Of a DNA stretch of 64,000 nt, positions 11,622 through 20,236 are shown piece after piece. The first letter of the stretch is position 1. Every line of letters starts with the position of its first letter. Made by a program: the position numbers and the translations under genes. The notes under the pieces are model-generated. The model was not told the DNA's origin, searched no databases, and saw only the letters and a list, made by a program, of their open reading frames with translations. Origin of the DNA: Mycobacterium simulans (GTDB lineage: Bacteria > Actinomycetota > Actinomycetes > Mycobacteriales > Mycobacteriaceae); the NCBI RefSeq assembly GCF_900232995.1, contig NZ_OCVX01000003.1, positions 103,781 to 167,780 on the forward strand, in the 5' to 3' direction.

Positions 11622-12107
11622 GTGTTGCGTGGGTTGTTGATCGCCGTCAGCGCGGCGACCATCGTCGCGGGCGCGGCAGGGTGCTCCGGCGACAAGAAGG
11701 GTTCCGAACCGTCGCCCAGTTCGGGGTCCAGCGCAGCCGCAAGCTCGGCGGCGGCTGCGAACACGCCCGCCGCGGCCGGTGAAACAAGAGTCATCATCGG
11801 CGGTCAGACGCAAAACGTCAGTGGCCCGGTGGTGTGCTCGACGAATGATGGCAAGTTCTCCATCGCCGTCGGCGACATGGTCACCGGCGTCATCGTCGGC
11901 CTGGAGCCGGACGCGTCGGCAGTCCACACCGCCGGGCTCGGCACCGTCGACGGGGTGGCCATCAGCTTCACCGAGGGCGCGCCCGGAAATAGCGCCAGCG
12001 CAACCAAGACCGGCAACTCCTACAGAGTGATCGGCACCGGCACCGGCGTTGACACCGCGGGGCAGCAGGTGAGCAAGACGTTCGAGGTCGACGCCACCTG
12101 CCCCTAA
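11622..12107 (+). CDS. LpqH-like (19-kDa antigen family) lipoprotein
   Basis: 161 aa with a lipoprotein signal peptide: basic start, hydrophobic stretch, and lipobox VAGAAGC with Cys at about residue 21. After a Ser/Ala/Pro linker the mature domain carries VIIGGQTQNVSGPVVCSTND and GNSASATKTGNSYRVIGTGTG, the pattern of the mycobacterial 19-kDa antigen (LpqH) family, including two Cys residues that can pair. Probably exported, acylated and cell-wall associated; LpqH itself is a TLR2 agonist. Start GTG 11622 follows TAGGAGAAC. The stop overlaps the stop of the convergent amidase. Confidence 0.85.
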   Translation: MLRGLLIAVSAATIVAGAAGCSGDKKGSEPSPSSGSSAAASSAAAANTPAAAGETRVIIGGQTQNVSGPVVCSTNDGKFSIAVGDMVTGVIVGLEPDASAVHTAGLGTVDGVAISFTEGAPGNSASATKTGNSYRVIGTGTGVDTAGQQVSKTFEVDATCP

Positions 12108-13615
12108 GCGGTAGGAAATCCTCCGCATAGGGATTCGTAGGCATTGGCGATCTTGAGCACCGTGGCGTCGTCGAATCGCTTGCCCACGATCATCATTCCG
12201 GCGGGCAGGCCGTCGACCAGGCCGGCGGGCACCGTGATCGCGGGATGGCCGGTGATATCGAACGGCGCGGTGTTGACGACCTTGCCCATCGCCGGCCCAA
12301 GCTCCGTCATGTTATCGGGAAGCGGTTGGGCGGTTACGGGAGTCGTCGGCATGACTAGCACGTCGTACTGGTCCAGAGCATCGTCGTAGCCAGCCCGCAC
12401 GAACGGCACCAGATTCCGCGCTTTGGCATAGGTCGCGCCGCCCAGCGCGTGAAGTCCGTAGTGTCCGCTCAATGCCATCGCTTTGACGACGAAGGAGAGT
12501 TGATCGGCATTGGCCAACCGTTGAGTTGCGAAGTGCGCCATGAGCTCTGGGTCGTAGAGTCCATCCGCGCCGAGCCCGCAACCATTACCGTCGAGCATCT
12601 GGTAGGTGCCACCGTCGATGATGATGACCGCGGCGACGTGAAATGCGTGGCGATGCCATGGAACGCTGACTTCTCCTACTGCACAACCGATATCGGTCAA
12701 GCGCTGCGCAGCCGCGCGGACCAGCTCGTCCACTTCCGGCATCGAATGTCGATGGCCGAAGCCCTCGGTGACAATGCCCACTCGCAGATCGCCGACATCG
12801 CCGGTCAGCGCGGCCTGGTAGTCAACCGTCACTAAGCCGTTTGGCTGGCGGGGATCCAGGCCGTCAGGCCCGGCGATCACGGTGAGCAACAGTGCGGCAT
12901 CGGCGACGCTCCGTGCCATGGGACCCAGGTGATCGATGGTGCGCTCGAGCGGAATCGCGCCGGTGTAGGGCACCAGCCCGTGAGTCGGCTTGAGCCCGAC
13001 GATGCCGCACAACGACGCCGGTATCCGAATGGATCCGGCCTGGTCACCGCCGATGGCCAATTCGACGGCACCGGCCGCGACAAGGGCGGCGCTGCCACTG
13101 GACGAGCCACCCGTCTCGCGGGCGGTGTCCCAAGGGTTGCGCACCGGCCCGGAGGCCGCGGTGAAGCTCGACGAAGAGCAGCACAGGTCCTCACAGACGC
13201 TCTTGCCGGCTATCGTCGCCCCGGCGGCAAGCAACCGCTCGACCACGCTCGCATCACGGCTCGGGATAAAGCCCTCAACCGAACGGGACCCGTTCATCAT
13301 CGGGATCCCGGCCACGGCGATATTGTCTTTGATCGCCACCGCCCGGCCGGCCAACGGCCCGTCGGCGCCGGAAGCGATCTCGGCGGTGACATACCAAGCG
13401 CCCAACGGGTTTTCATCGGGCGACGGGAATTGATAGGCGCGTTCGGGAGTCTGGGGGCGCGCGATTTGGTTATACAGCTCGTCGACTAGGTCGTAGGAAC
13501 CCAGCGTGCGGGTGACGAAGGCCCGGAAGCCGGGTTGGGCGTCGGGGTCGAGGTGAAAACCGTAGTGCCTGGCCGCGGCGTCAATGTCCGCCGCCGATGG
13601 CCTCGAAACCACCAT
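12104..13615 (-). CDS. Amidase-signature family amidase (Rhodococcus enantioselective amidase type)
   Basis: 503 aa. The amidase-signature core is intact: catalytic Lys in AVAIKDNIAVAG, Gly/Ser-rich ETGGSSSGSAALVAAG with the cis-Ser, and GGDQAGSIRIPASLCGIVG with the nucleophile Ser. The N-terminal module IDAAARHYGFHLDPDA and the motifs MMNGSRSVEGF and CEDLCCSSSSF closely follow the Rhodococcus amidases that work with nitrile hydratase and hydrolyse aryl/alkyl amides. No nitrile hydratase genes are nearby. The start is placed at ATG 13615, which aligns with that family; a longer frame to 13648 adds 11 residues without a ribosome site. Substrate is inferred only from similarity. Confidence 0.85.
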   Translation of the reverse strand: MVVSRPSAADIDAAARHYGFHLDPDAQPGFRAFVTRTLGSYDLVDELYNQIARPQTPERAYQFPSPDENPLGAWYVTAEIASGADGPLAGRAVAIKDNIAVAGIPMMNGSRSVEGFIPSRDASVVERLLAAGATIAGKSVCEDLCCSSSSFTAASGPVRNPWDTARETGGSSSGSAALVAAGAVELAIGGDQAGSIRIPASLCGIVGLKPTHGLVPYTGAIPLERTIDHLGPMARSVADAALLLTVIAGPDGLDPRQPNGLVTVDYQAALTGDVGDLRVGIVTEGFGHRHSMPEVDELVRAAAQRLTDIGCAVGEVSVPWHRHAFHVAAVIIIDGGTYQMLDGNGCGLGADGLYDPELMAHFATQRLANADQLSFVVKAMALSGHYGLHALGGATYAKARNLVPFVRAGYDDALDQYDVLVMPTTPVTAQPLPDNMTELGPAMGKVVNTAPFDITGHPAITVPAGLVDGLPAGMMIVGKRFDDATVLKIANAYESLCGGFPTA

Positions 13616-14040
13616 ATCGACCTCCGCCGTGTGCTCGAGCTCGCGCACAGCAGCTTAAAGCGCGCGGTGGGGATCTCTAACCGGGGTGACGAGATCCCCG
13701 CCCGCGTCGTCCAATGTGACCTGGTCACTCGACGATGTCGTCGGCCCGAGTTATACAACTGGCGGAGTACGCAGTCTCAATCTCGCCGAACAGAAGTTCG
13801 TGGGTCATGGGTCACCTCCTCCCTTCATCGGCTCGCGCCTAGTGGTGCGCGCCGGAAAGGTTATTCACGGTAGGCCGCGGGGACCATGGACATATTCGTC
13901 AAATGCGGGCTTCCGTTAACGGACAATCTGCACAGGCCCACGGCACGACAGTTTCGGTAGGCGACCTTGCCAACGCCAAACGGCATTACTAGGATATGCA
14001 AGTATATTGCCGTTACTCCCCTACGTCTATGGGACGAAAC
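13616..14040. other. Divergent intergenic region between amidase and mmsA
   Basis: 425 nt without a convincing gene. It must hold the promoters of the minus-strand amidase and the plus-strand mmsA-fadE9-mmsB operon. An AT-rich patch around 13988-14013 (GGATATGCAAGTATATTGCC) is the best candidate for the mmsA promoter. The short reading frames across it lack ribosome sites. Confidence 0.5.
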
Positions 14041-15561
14041 ATGACTACGCAGATTTCGCACTTCATCGACGGGCAGCGCACCACCGGCCGGTCCACCCGC
14101 ACCGCTGACGTTTTCGACCCCAATACCGGCCAGGTCCAGGCGAAAGTGCCGATGGCCGGCAGGGCCGACATCGACGCCGCGGTGGCATCGGCCGTCGAGG
14201 CGCAAAAGAGCTGGGCCGCATGGAATCCACAGCGCCGGGCCCGGGTGCTGATGCGATTCATCCAGCTGGTCAAAGACCACAACGACGAACTGGCCCAGCT
14301 GCTGTCGCTCGAGCACGGCAAGACGCTCCCCGATGCCCAGGGTGACATCCAGCGCGGCATCGAGGTGATCGAGTTCTGCATCGGAATCCCCCACCTGCTC
14401 AAAGGCGAGTACACCGAGGGCGCCGGCCCCGGCATCGACGTCTACTCGCTGCGGCAGCCACTCGGCGTGGTCGCCGGCATTACCCCGTTCAACTTCCCGG
14501 CCATGATCCCGTTGTGGAAGGCCGGACCGGCCCTAGCCTGCGGCAATGCGTTCGTTCTCAAGCCAAGTGAGCGCGACCCGTCGGTTCCGGTTCGGCTGGC
14601 CGAGCTCTTCCTCGAGGCGGGCCTGCCCCCGGGAGTCTTCCAGGTTGTCCACGGCGACAAAGAAGCCGTCGACGCAATCCTGAATCACCCCGATATCAAG
14701 GCGGTCGGTTTTGTCGGCAGCTCCGACATCGCGCAGTACATCTATGAGACGGCCGCGGCGACCGGCAAGCGCTCACAATGCTTCGGCGGCGCCAAGAACC
14801 ACATGATCGTGATGCCCGACGCGGACCTCGACCAGGCCGTCGACGCGCTGATCGGCGCCGGCTACGGCAGCGCCGGTGAACGCTGCATGGCGATCAGCGT
14901 CGCCGTTCCCGTCGGCGAGCAGACCGCAGAACGGTTGCGTGCCAGGCTGATTGAGCGGATCAACAACCTGCGGGTGGGGCACAGCCTGGATCCCAAGGCC
15001 GACTACGGCCCACTGGTCACCGAGGCGGCGCTCACCCGGGTGCGTGACTACATCAACCAGGGTGTGGAAGCCGGCGCCGAAATTGTCATCGATGGCCGTG
15101 AACGCGCCAGCGACGACCTCGCGTTCAGTGACGCCAACCTGGAGGGCGGCTTTTTCATCGGACCCACCCTCTTCGACCACGTCACCCCCGACATGTCGAT
15201 CTACACCGACGAAATCTTCGGGCCCGTGCTGTGCATCGTCCGGGCCCACGATTACGAAGACGCGTTGCGGCTGCCGTCGGAACACGAGTACGGCAATGGC
15301 GTGGCGGTCTTCACCCGTGACGGGGACGCCGCACGCGACTTCGTCTCCCGGGTGCAGGTGGGCATGGTCGGGGTCAACGTGCCGATCCCGGTTCCGGTGG
15401 CCTACCACACCTTCGGGGGCTGGAAGCGGTCCGGCTTCGGCGACCTCAACCAGCACGGCCCGACGTCGATCCAGTTCTACACCAAGGTCAAGACCGTTAC
15501 GTCGCGCTGGCCGTCCGGCATCAAGGACGGCGCGGAATTCGTCATCCCCACGATGAATTAG
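14041..15561 (+). CDS. mmsA: Methylmalonate-semialdehyde dehydrogenase (acylating)
   Basis: 506 aa aldehyde dehydrogenase that converts methylmalonate semialdehyde to propionyl-CoA in valine catabolism. The family features are clear: GVVAGITPFNFPAMIPLW, KPSERDPSVP, GFVGSSDIAQYIY (NAD-binding turn) and GSAGERCMAISVAV with the catalytic Cys. ATG 14041 is chosen because it gives MTTQISHFIDGQ, the known MmsA N-terminus; earlier in-frame ATGs at 14029 and 13996 lack support. It is followed 13 nt later by fadE9 and then mmsB, a complete isobutyryl-CoA branch. Confidence 0.97.
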   Translation: MTTQISHFIDGQRTTGRSTRTADVFDPNTGQVQAKVPMAGRADIDAAVASAVEAQKSWAAWNPQRRARVLMRFIQLVKDHNDELAQLLSLEHGKTLPDAQGDIQRGIEVIEFCIGIPHLLKGEYTEGAGPGIDVYSLRQPLGVVAGITPFNFPAMIPLWKAGPALACGNAFVLKPSERDPSVPVRLAELFLEAGLPPGVFQVVHGDKEAVDAILNHPDIKAVGFVGSSDIAQYIYETAAATGKRSQCFGGAKNHMIVMPDADLDQAVDALIGAGYGSAGERCMAISVAVPVGEQTAERLRARLIERINNLRVGHSLDPKADYGPLVTEAALTRVRDYINQGVEAGAEIVIDGRERASDDLAFSDANLEGGFFIGPTLFDHVTPDMSIYTDEIFGPVLCIVRAHDYEDALRLPSEHEYGNGVAVFTRDGDAARDFVSRVQVGMVGVNVPIPVPVAYHTFGGWKRSGFGDLNQHGPTSIQFYTKVKTVTSRWPSGIKDGAEFVIPTMN

Positions 15562-15574
15562 AGCTGGCTACACC

Positions 15575-16735
15575 ATGTTTACCCTCAACGACGAAGAACG
15601 GGTGATTACCGAGACCGCGGCCGCGTTCGCCACCAAACGCCTTGCTCCCTACGCCCTGGAATGGGATGCCACCAACCACTTTCCGGTGGACGTGTTGCGC
15701 GAGGCCGCCGAACTCGGGATGGCGGCGATCTACTGCCGCGACGACGTGGGCGGCAGTGGGCTGCGCCGGCTCGACGGGGTGCGCATCTTCGAGCAGTTGG
15801 CCATCGCAGACCCGGTCACCGCTGCCTTCCTTTCCATCCACAACATGTGCGCATGGATGATCGACAAGTTCGGCACCGACGAACAACGCAAGGACTGGAT
15901 TCCGCGGCTGGCCACAATGGACGTCATCGCCAGCTACTGCCTGACCGAGCCCGGCGCCGGGTCCGACGCCAGCGCGTTGAGCACCCGCGCCGTCAAACAA
16001 GGCGGCGACTATGTGCTCGACGGCGTCAAGCAGTTCATTTCCGGCGCGGGCGCATCCGACGTCTATGTGGTGATGGCCCGCACCGGAAATGAAGGCCCAC
16101 GCGGCATTTCGGCCTTCATCATCGAAAAGGACACTCCGGGGCTAAGTTTCGGCGCCCACGAAGAGAAGATGGGTTGGCATGCACAACCCACCGCGCAAGT
16201 GGTGCTCGAAGGGGTACGCATACCCGCGGACGCGATGTTGGGTGGCACGGACGGCGATGGCGCCGGTTTCGGAATAGCGATGAACGGCCTCAACGGCGGC
16301 CGGCTCAACATTGCGGCGTGCTCCCTCGGCGGCGCACAGGCCGCCTTCGACAAGGCTGGCGCCTATGTGCGCGAGCGCCAAGCGTTCGGCGCCACCTTGC
16401 TCGACGAGCCCACCATCCGGTTCACCCTGGCCGACATGGCGACCGGTCTCGAGACGTCGCGACTGTTGTTGTGGCGGGCAGCGACTGCGCTGGACGAGGA
16501 CGCCACCGACAAGGTCGAGTTGTGCGCGATGGCCAAACGCTATGTGACCGACACCTGCTTCGACGTCGCCGACAAGGCACTGCAGCTGCACGGTGGATAC
16601 GGTTATCTGCGCGAGTATGGTCTGGAGAAAATCGTCCGCGACTTGCGGGTGCATCGAATCCTGGAAGGCACCAACGAAATCATGCGGGTGGTCATCGGTC
16701 GAGCCGAGGCCGCGCGTTTCCGCGCAAGCGCTTAG
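15575..16735 (+). CDS. fadE9: Acyl-CoA dehydrogenase, probable isobutyryl-CoA dehydrogenase
   Basis: 386 aa. FAD-dependent acyl-CoA dehydrogenase: SYCLTEPGAGSDASAL (FAD/substrate loop), the middle beta domain, FGIAMNGLNGGRLNIAA, and the C-terminal LHGGYGYLREYGLEKIVRDL with the region RILEGTNEIMRVVIGR where the catalytic Glu lies (EGTNEI). Its place between mmsA and mmsB indicates the branched-chain substrate isobutyryl-CoA from valine. The H37Rv equivalent is fadE9 (Rv0752c) in the same order. Confidence 0.95.
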   Translation: MFTLNDEERVITETAAAFATKRLAPYALEWDATNHFPVDVLREAAELGMAAIYCRDDVGGSGLRRLDGVRIFEQLAIADPVTAAFLSIHNMCAWMIDKFGTDEQRKDWIPRLATMDVIASYCLTEPGAGSDASALSTRAVKQGGDYVLDGVKQFISGAGASDVYVVMARTGNEGPRGISAFIIEKDTPGLSFGAHEEKMGWHAQPTAQVVLEGVRIPADAMLGGTDGDGAGFGIAMNGLNGGRLNIAACSLGGAQAAFDKAGAYVRERQAFGATLLDEPTIRFTLADMATGLETSRLLLWRAATALDEDATDKVELCAMAKRYVTDTCFDVADKALQLHGGYGYLREYGLEKIVRDLRVHRILEGTNEIMRVVIGRAEAARFRASA

Positions 16736-16754
16736 AAAGCTTAGAAAGGCCGAC

Positions 16755-17633
16755 ATGAGCACCATCGCGTTCCTGGGGCTAGGCAACATGGGCGCGCCGA
16801 TGTCGGCGAATCTGCTTGCCGCCGAACACATCGTGCGCGGGTATGACCCGGTCCCCGCTGCGGCGTCCGCCGCGGCGGCCAAGGGCGCGACGATGTGCGA
16901 CAGCGCCGCCGAAGCGGTATCCGAGGCAGACGTGGTCATCACCATGCTGCCCAGCGGCGATATCGTTAAGCGCTGCTACGCCGATGTGCTGCCCGCCGCA
17001 CGAGCAGGTTCGCTATTCATTGACAGCTCCACGATCTCGGTCGACGACGCCCGCGAGGTGCATGCGCTGGCCGAATCGCGAGGCATGCTGCAACTCGACG
17101 CACCCGTTTCCGGTGGGGTGAAGGGTGCGGTGGCCGGCACCCTGGCGTTCATGGTCGGAGGGGCCTCGGAAAGCCTGCGTCGGGCGCATCCGATTCTGGA
17201 ACCCATGGCGGGCAAGATCATTCACTGCGGCGCAGCGGGCGCGGGGCAAGCGGCCAAGCTGTGCAACAACATGGTGCTCGCGGTGCAGCAGATCGTGATC
17301 GGCGAGGCCTTCGTGCTGGCCGAGAAGCTCGGGCTGTCGGCGCAGTCGTTGTTCGATGTCATCACCGGAGCCACCGGCAATTGCTGGGCGGTGCACACCA
17401 ATTGCCCGGTGCCGGGCCCGGTGCCCACGTCGCCGGCCAACAACGACTTCAAGCCCGGTTTCGCGACCGCATTGATGAGCAAGGACTTGAGTCTGGCAAT
17501 GGATGCGGTCGCTTCGACGGGTGCGATTGCACCGTTGGGCAGCCATGCCGCGGAGATTTATGCAGAGTTCATCGCGTCCGACGCCTCCCACGCCGCCTTG
17601 GACTTCAGCGCGGTGATCCAGACGCTGCGGTGA
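16755..17633 (+). CDS. mmsB: 3-hydroxyisobutyrate dehydrogenase
   Basis: 292 aa beta-hydroxyacid dehydrogenase. It oxidises 3-hydroxyisobutyrate to methylmalonate semialdehyde, the substrate of MmsA. Seen are the Rossmann start MSTIAFLGLGNMGAPM, FIDSSTISVDDA, LDAPVSGGVKGAVAGTLAFM (substrate-binding DxxxSGG motif), GAGQAAKLCNNM with the catalytic Lys, and KPGFATALMSKDL. ATG 16755 has AGAAAGG 9 nt upstream. A longer frame that begins inside fadE9 is not the gene start. Confidence 0.96.
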   Translation: MSTIAFLGLGNMGAPMSANLLAAEHIVRGYDPVPAAASAAAAKGATMCDSAAEAVSEADVVITMLPSGDIVKRCYADVLPAARAGSLFIDSSTISVDDAREVHALAESRGMLQLDAPVSGGVKGAVAGTLAFMVGGASESLRRAHPILEPMAGKIIHCGAAGAGQAAKLCNNMVLAVQQIVIGEAFVLAEKLGLSAQSLFDVITGATGNCWAVHTNCPVPGPVPTSPANNDFKPGFATALMSKDLSLAMDAVASTGAIAPLGSHAAEIYAEFIASDASHAALDFSAVIQTLR

Positions 17634-17654
17634 GCGGCTGAGTGGCGCGAGCGG

Positions 17655-18155
17655 TCAAAAGTCGCCCGCGTTGCGACGCAACATTTCGATCGACGACACC
17701 AGCGCCCGCGACTCGTCGGCGCCCATGCCGATGTCGGCGAACACCTGCTCGTTGAGCGTGACGGTGGCATCCTCGACCGTGGACCGGCCGAGTTCGGTGA
17801 TCTGCACCAACGTGGTCCGCCCGTCGGTGGGGTGCGGCACGCGCTCCACCAGGCCGTCGGCTTCCAGTCGGCGAATCGCGTGCGTGACGCTGGTGACGTG
17901 GACCTGCAGCCGATCGGACGCTTTGGTGATCGGCAACGCCCCGGTGCGGCTAAACGCCAATAGCCGCAGCAGCTCGAACCGGGAGAAACTCAAATCGTAC
18001 GGACGCAGCGCCGTCTCGACGCGCGCCAGCAAGATCTGATGCGCACGCATCACCGACGTCACCGCGACCATGCCCTCCGACACATCGCCCCACCCGGCGC
18101 GCTCCCAATTGGCGCGGGCAACAGCGATAGGGTCACGCTTTTGTGAGGCAGCCAC
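17655..18155 (-). CDS. MarR-family transcriptional regulator
   Basis: 166 aa winged-helix protein: LRPYDLSFSRFELLRLLAFS, recognition region ALPITKASDRLQVHVTSVTHAIRRLE and wing VERVPHPTDGRTTLVQITELGR. It resembles H37Rv Rv0737, which lies in the same interval next to sigL-rslA. The ATG 18155 start keeps the conserved N-terminus (MAASQKRDPIAVARANWERA) but overlaps the upstream aminotransferase gene by 97 nt; an internal GTG at 18071 would shorten it and cut the overlap to 13 nt. It is the last gene of the five-gene operon from 22619 and may control it, possibly through a ligand made by the pathway. Inference from position only. Confidence 0.85.
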   Translation of the reverse strand: MAASQKRDPIAVARANWERAGWGDVSEGMVAVTSVMRAHQILLARVETALRPYDLSFSRFELLRLLAFSRTGALPITKASDRLQVHVTSVTHAIRRLEADGLVERVPHPTDGRTTLVQITELGRSTVEDATVTLNEQVFADIGMGADESRALVSSIEMLRRNAGDF

Positions 18156-19210
18156 GCCCCTTCTTCCCGCAATTGCCCCACCGCGGACAGCACCGCCATG
18201 GTCGATTCGCGGCCGCCGACGGTGATCCGCGCGCTGCCGTCGTCGTACAACCGCACATGCAACCCGGTGTCGGCGAACACTTCACGCCACGACCGCCCCC
18301 TTGACGGCAGGTACATGAAATTGGCGTGCGCATCACAGGTGTAAACCCTCATCGCACTCAAGCGCATCCGAAGATAGCGACGCTCGGCGGTAATCAGCCG
18401 GATCCGTTGCAGTAGTTGATCTTCGGCCTCGTACGAGGCCGCTACGGCAAGCAAACTGGTGCTCGCCATGCCGTACGGCGGCTGATGCTCCCACAGGGTC
18501 CGGGCCAGCGCAGGCGACGCCAGCCCATAACCGATCCGCAGTCCGGCCAGACCGTACGCCTTGGAAAACGTCCGCACCACCACCAGATTGGGGAAGCGCG
18601 CGACCAACGCCGAAATGTCGAGCCGCAGCTCCGGGGCAACGAATTCGATATAGGCCTCGTCGAGCAGCACCACGGTGTCACGCGGCACCCGGGACAGGAA
18701 TCTCACTATCTCTGAGGACGGCTCCAAGGTGCCCGTCGGGTTGTGCGGCCGGCACACCACCACCACGCGGGCGTGCGCAGCAACTTCGGCCAGCCCGTCG
18801 AGATTGTTGTGGCCGTACTCATCCAGCGGGACCGTCACCACGTTCAACCGAGCCATCTGCGCGACGATCGGATGGCCATCGAAGGTGGGCGAAGCCATGG
18901 CGATGCAGTCGCCCGGCGCGGTGAATGCCTGCAATGCCTCCATCACGACACCGGTCGCTCCAGCGCCCAACACCACCTGGTCGGCCGGCATGCCTATATG
19001 ACCAGCGATCAGGCCGCGCAGGCGTTCGGGCTGGAACTCCGGATAGCGATTGGCCGCATCGATCGAGCGAATCAACGCCGCTCGCACCGCCGGTAGCGGA
19101 GGATATGGATTCTCATTGAGAGACAACGCAAACGGGTCGATTGCGTTCGGCACACCGTAGTCGATCTCGCCGTTGACTTGGCTGTCGACAGACCCCCCGA
19201 AGGACGACAT
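18059..19210 (-). CDS. PLP-dependent aminotransferase, HisC-like (class I/II)
   Basis: 383 aa. Fold-type I aminotransferase: LSLNENPYPPLPAV at the N-terminus (histidinol-phosphate aminotransferase style), GAGATGVVMEAL, CRPHNPTGT, LLDEAYIEF (Asp holding the PLP ring nitrogen) and RTFSKAYGLAGLRIGYG with the Schiff-base Lys, followed by the substrate-carboxylate Arg region FMYLP...RITVGG. It is not in a histidine operon. Its ATG overlaps the KAS III-like stop (TGATG), so it is coupled to the biosynthetic genes upstream and probably aminates a keto product of the TPP enzyme or condensing enzyme. That role is inference. Confidence 0.85.
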   Translation of the reverse strand: MSSFGGSVDSQVNGEIDYGVPNAIDPFALSLNENPYPPLPAVRAALIRSIDAANRYPEFQPERLRGLIAGHIGMPADQVVLGAGATGVVMEALQAFTAPGDCIAMASPTFDGHPIVAQMARLNVVTVPLDEYGHNNLDGLAEVAAHARVVVVCRPHNPTGTLEPSSEIVRFLSRVPRDTVVLLDEAYIEFVAPELRLDISALVARFPNLVVVRTFSKAYGLAGLRIGYGLASPALARTLWEHQPPYGMASTSLLAVAASYEAEDQLLQRIRLITAERRYLRMRLSAMRVYTCDAHANFMYLPSRGRSWREVFADTGLHVRLYDDGSARITVGGRESTMAVLSAVGQLREEGAWLPHKSVTLSLLPAPIGSAPGGAMCRRAWSR

Positions 19211-20229
19211 CAGGCTCGCCCGCCCCAGCGCACCGCTGCCGCGCCCGCGAAATCGCCGGCGTGCGCAAACGCCGCCATCATGACCACAGCGCCGGACTTG
19301 ACCTGACCGTCGGATATGGCCCGGTCCAGGTTAATTGGGATACCGGCACCGAACAGGTTGCCACACTCATCAAAGGTGTCGCGATGACGTTCCGGGGGCA
19401 ATTCGAGCGCTTCGCGCCAATTGCGCAGGAACACCCGGTTGGGCTGGTTGGTGACCAAAAGGTCTATGTCCTTGGAATGTAAGCCGATTCGATCACAGAC
19501 CGACAGCGCCACTTCGGGAACCTGCCGGTTGCCGCGAGCCAACACCTTGGTGATCTTGCTTTCGGTGAAACCAATGGAGCCCTCCCCTGGCCCGGCTTGC
19601 CACCACTTTCGGGGCGGATTGAAGGCGAGCGTCATCTCACCGGCGTACTCGCCATAGGTGCGGCACTCAATATCAAGAACGGGTGACTGGTCCGACAGCG
19701 TGACCAGCCCCACCGCAGCACCATCACCCGGAACCGCGGACTGCGCCTTGCGGCGAACACCGGGCTGATCGAAAAACTGACCGGCAGCGTTTTGCGCAAT
19801 CGCGATCAATGCCGTGTGCCCCTGACCCGCCACCATGAGTTGGCGAGCCACGTTGAGCGCCAACACAAACGCCGCGCAACCGCCGTTGTGCAGGTCGAGC
19901 ACCCAGGAGGGGCGCATGCCAAGGCGGTGAGCGATGCCCGCCCCCTGCCCGTAGAACGCCATGTCCGGTACCTGGGTGTGGCTGATCAATATGTCGGCAC
20001 CTTCGATGACGTCGTGTCCGTGCCGCTCGATGAGGCCGTGCGCCGCGCGCTCGATCATGTCGATCGAACTCTCGTCCGGTGCGACGTGATGGCGGAATTT
20101 CGGAGAGCGGAACATGACGTTGTCGCGAAGGTCGTCGGACTCGGCGAACTGCGCGTAGTAGTCTGCGCCGATCGGCTCACCGGGTAGGTAGGTCGAAACG
20201 TCCGTCAGGCTGACGGTGGGTTGGCTCAC
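19210..20229 (-). CDS. KAS III-like (FabH-superfamily) condensing enzyme or acyltransferase
   Basis: 339 aa thiolase-fold protein. The nucleophilic Cys lies in LHNGGCAAFVLAL and the Asn of the KAS III triad is in DECGNLFGAGIPINL. The position of the catalytic His (FabH HQAN) reads NQPN in LLVTNQPNRVF, so His is replaced by Asn. FabH uses His and Asn to decarboxylate malonyl-ACP; loss of the His suggests another acyl acceptor, as in KAS III-like acyltransferases of natural-product pathways. Start GTG 20229, 7 nt after the SRPBCC stop. Middle gene of the operon with a TPP enzyme, SRPBCC protein and aminotransferase. Confidence 0.8.
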   Translation of the reverse strand: MSQPTVSLTDVSTYLPGEPIGADYYAQFAESDDLRDNVMFRSPKFRHHVAPDESSIDMIERAAHGLIERHGHDVIEGADILISHTQVPDMAFYGQGAGIAHRLGMRPSWVLDLHNGGCAAFVLALNVARQLMVAGQGHTALIAIAQNAAGQFFDQPGVRRKAQSAVPGDGAAVGLVTLSDQSPVLDIECRTYGEYAGEMTLAFNPPRKWWQAGPGEGSIGFTESKITKVLARGNRQVPEVALSVCDRIGLHSKDIDLLVTNQPNRVFLRNWREALELPPERHRDTFDECGNLFGAGIPINLDRAISDGQVKSGAVVMMAAFAHAGDFAGAAAVRWGGRA

Positions 20230-20236
20230 GATGTGG

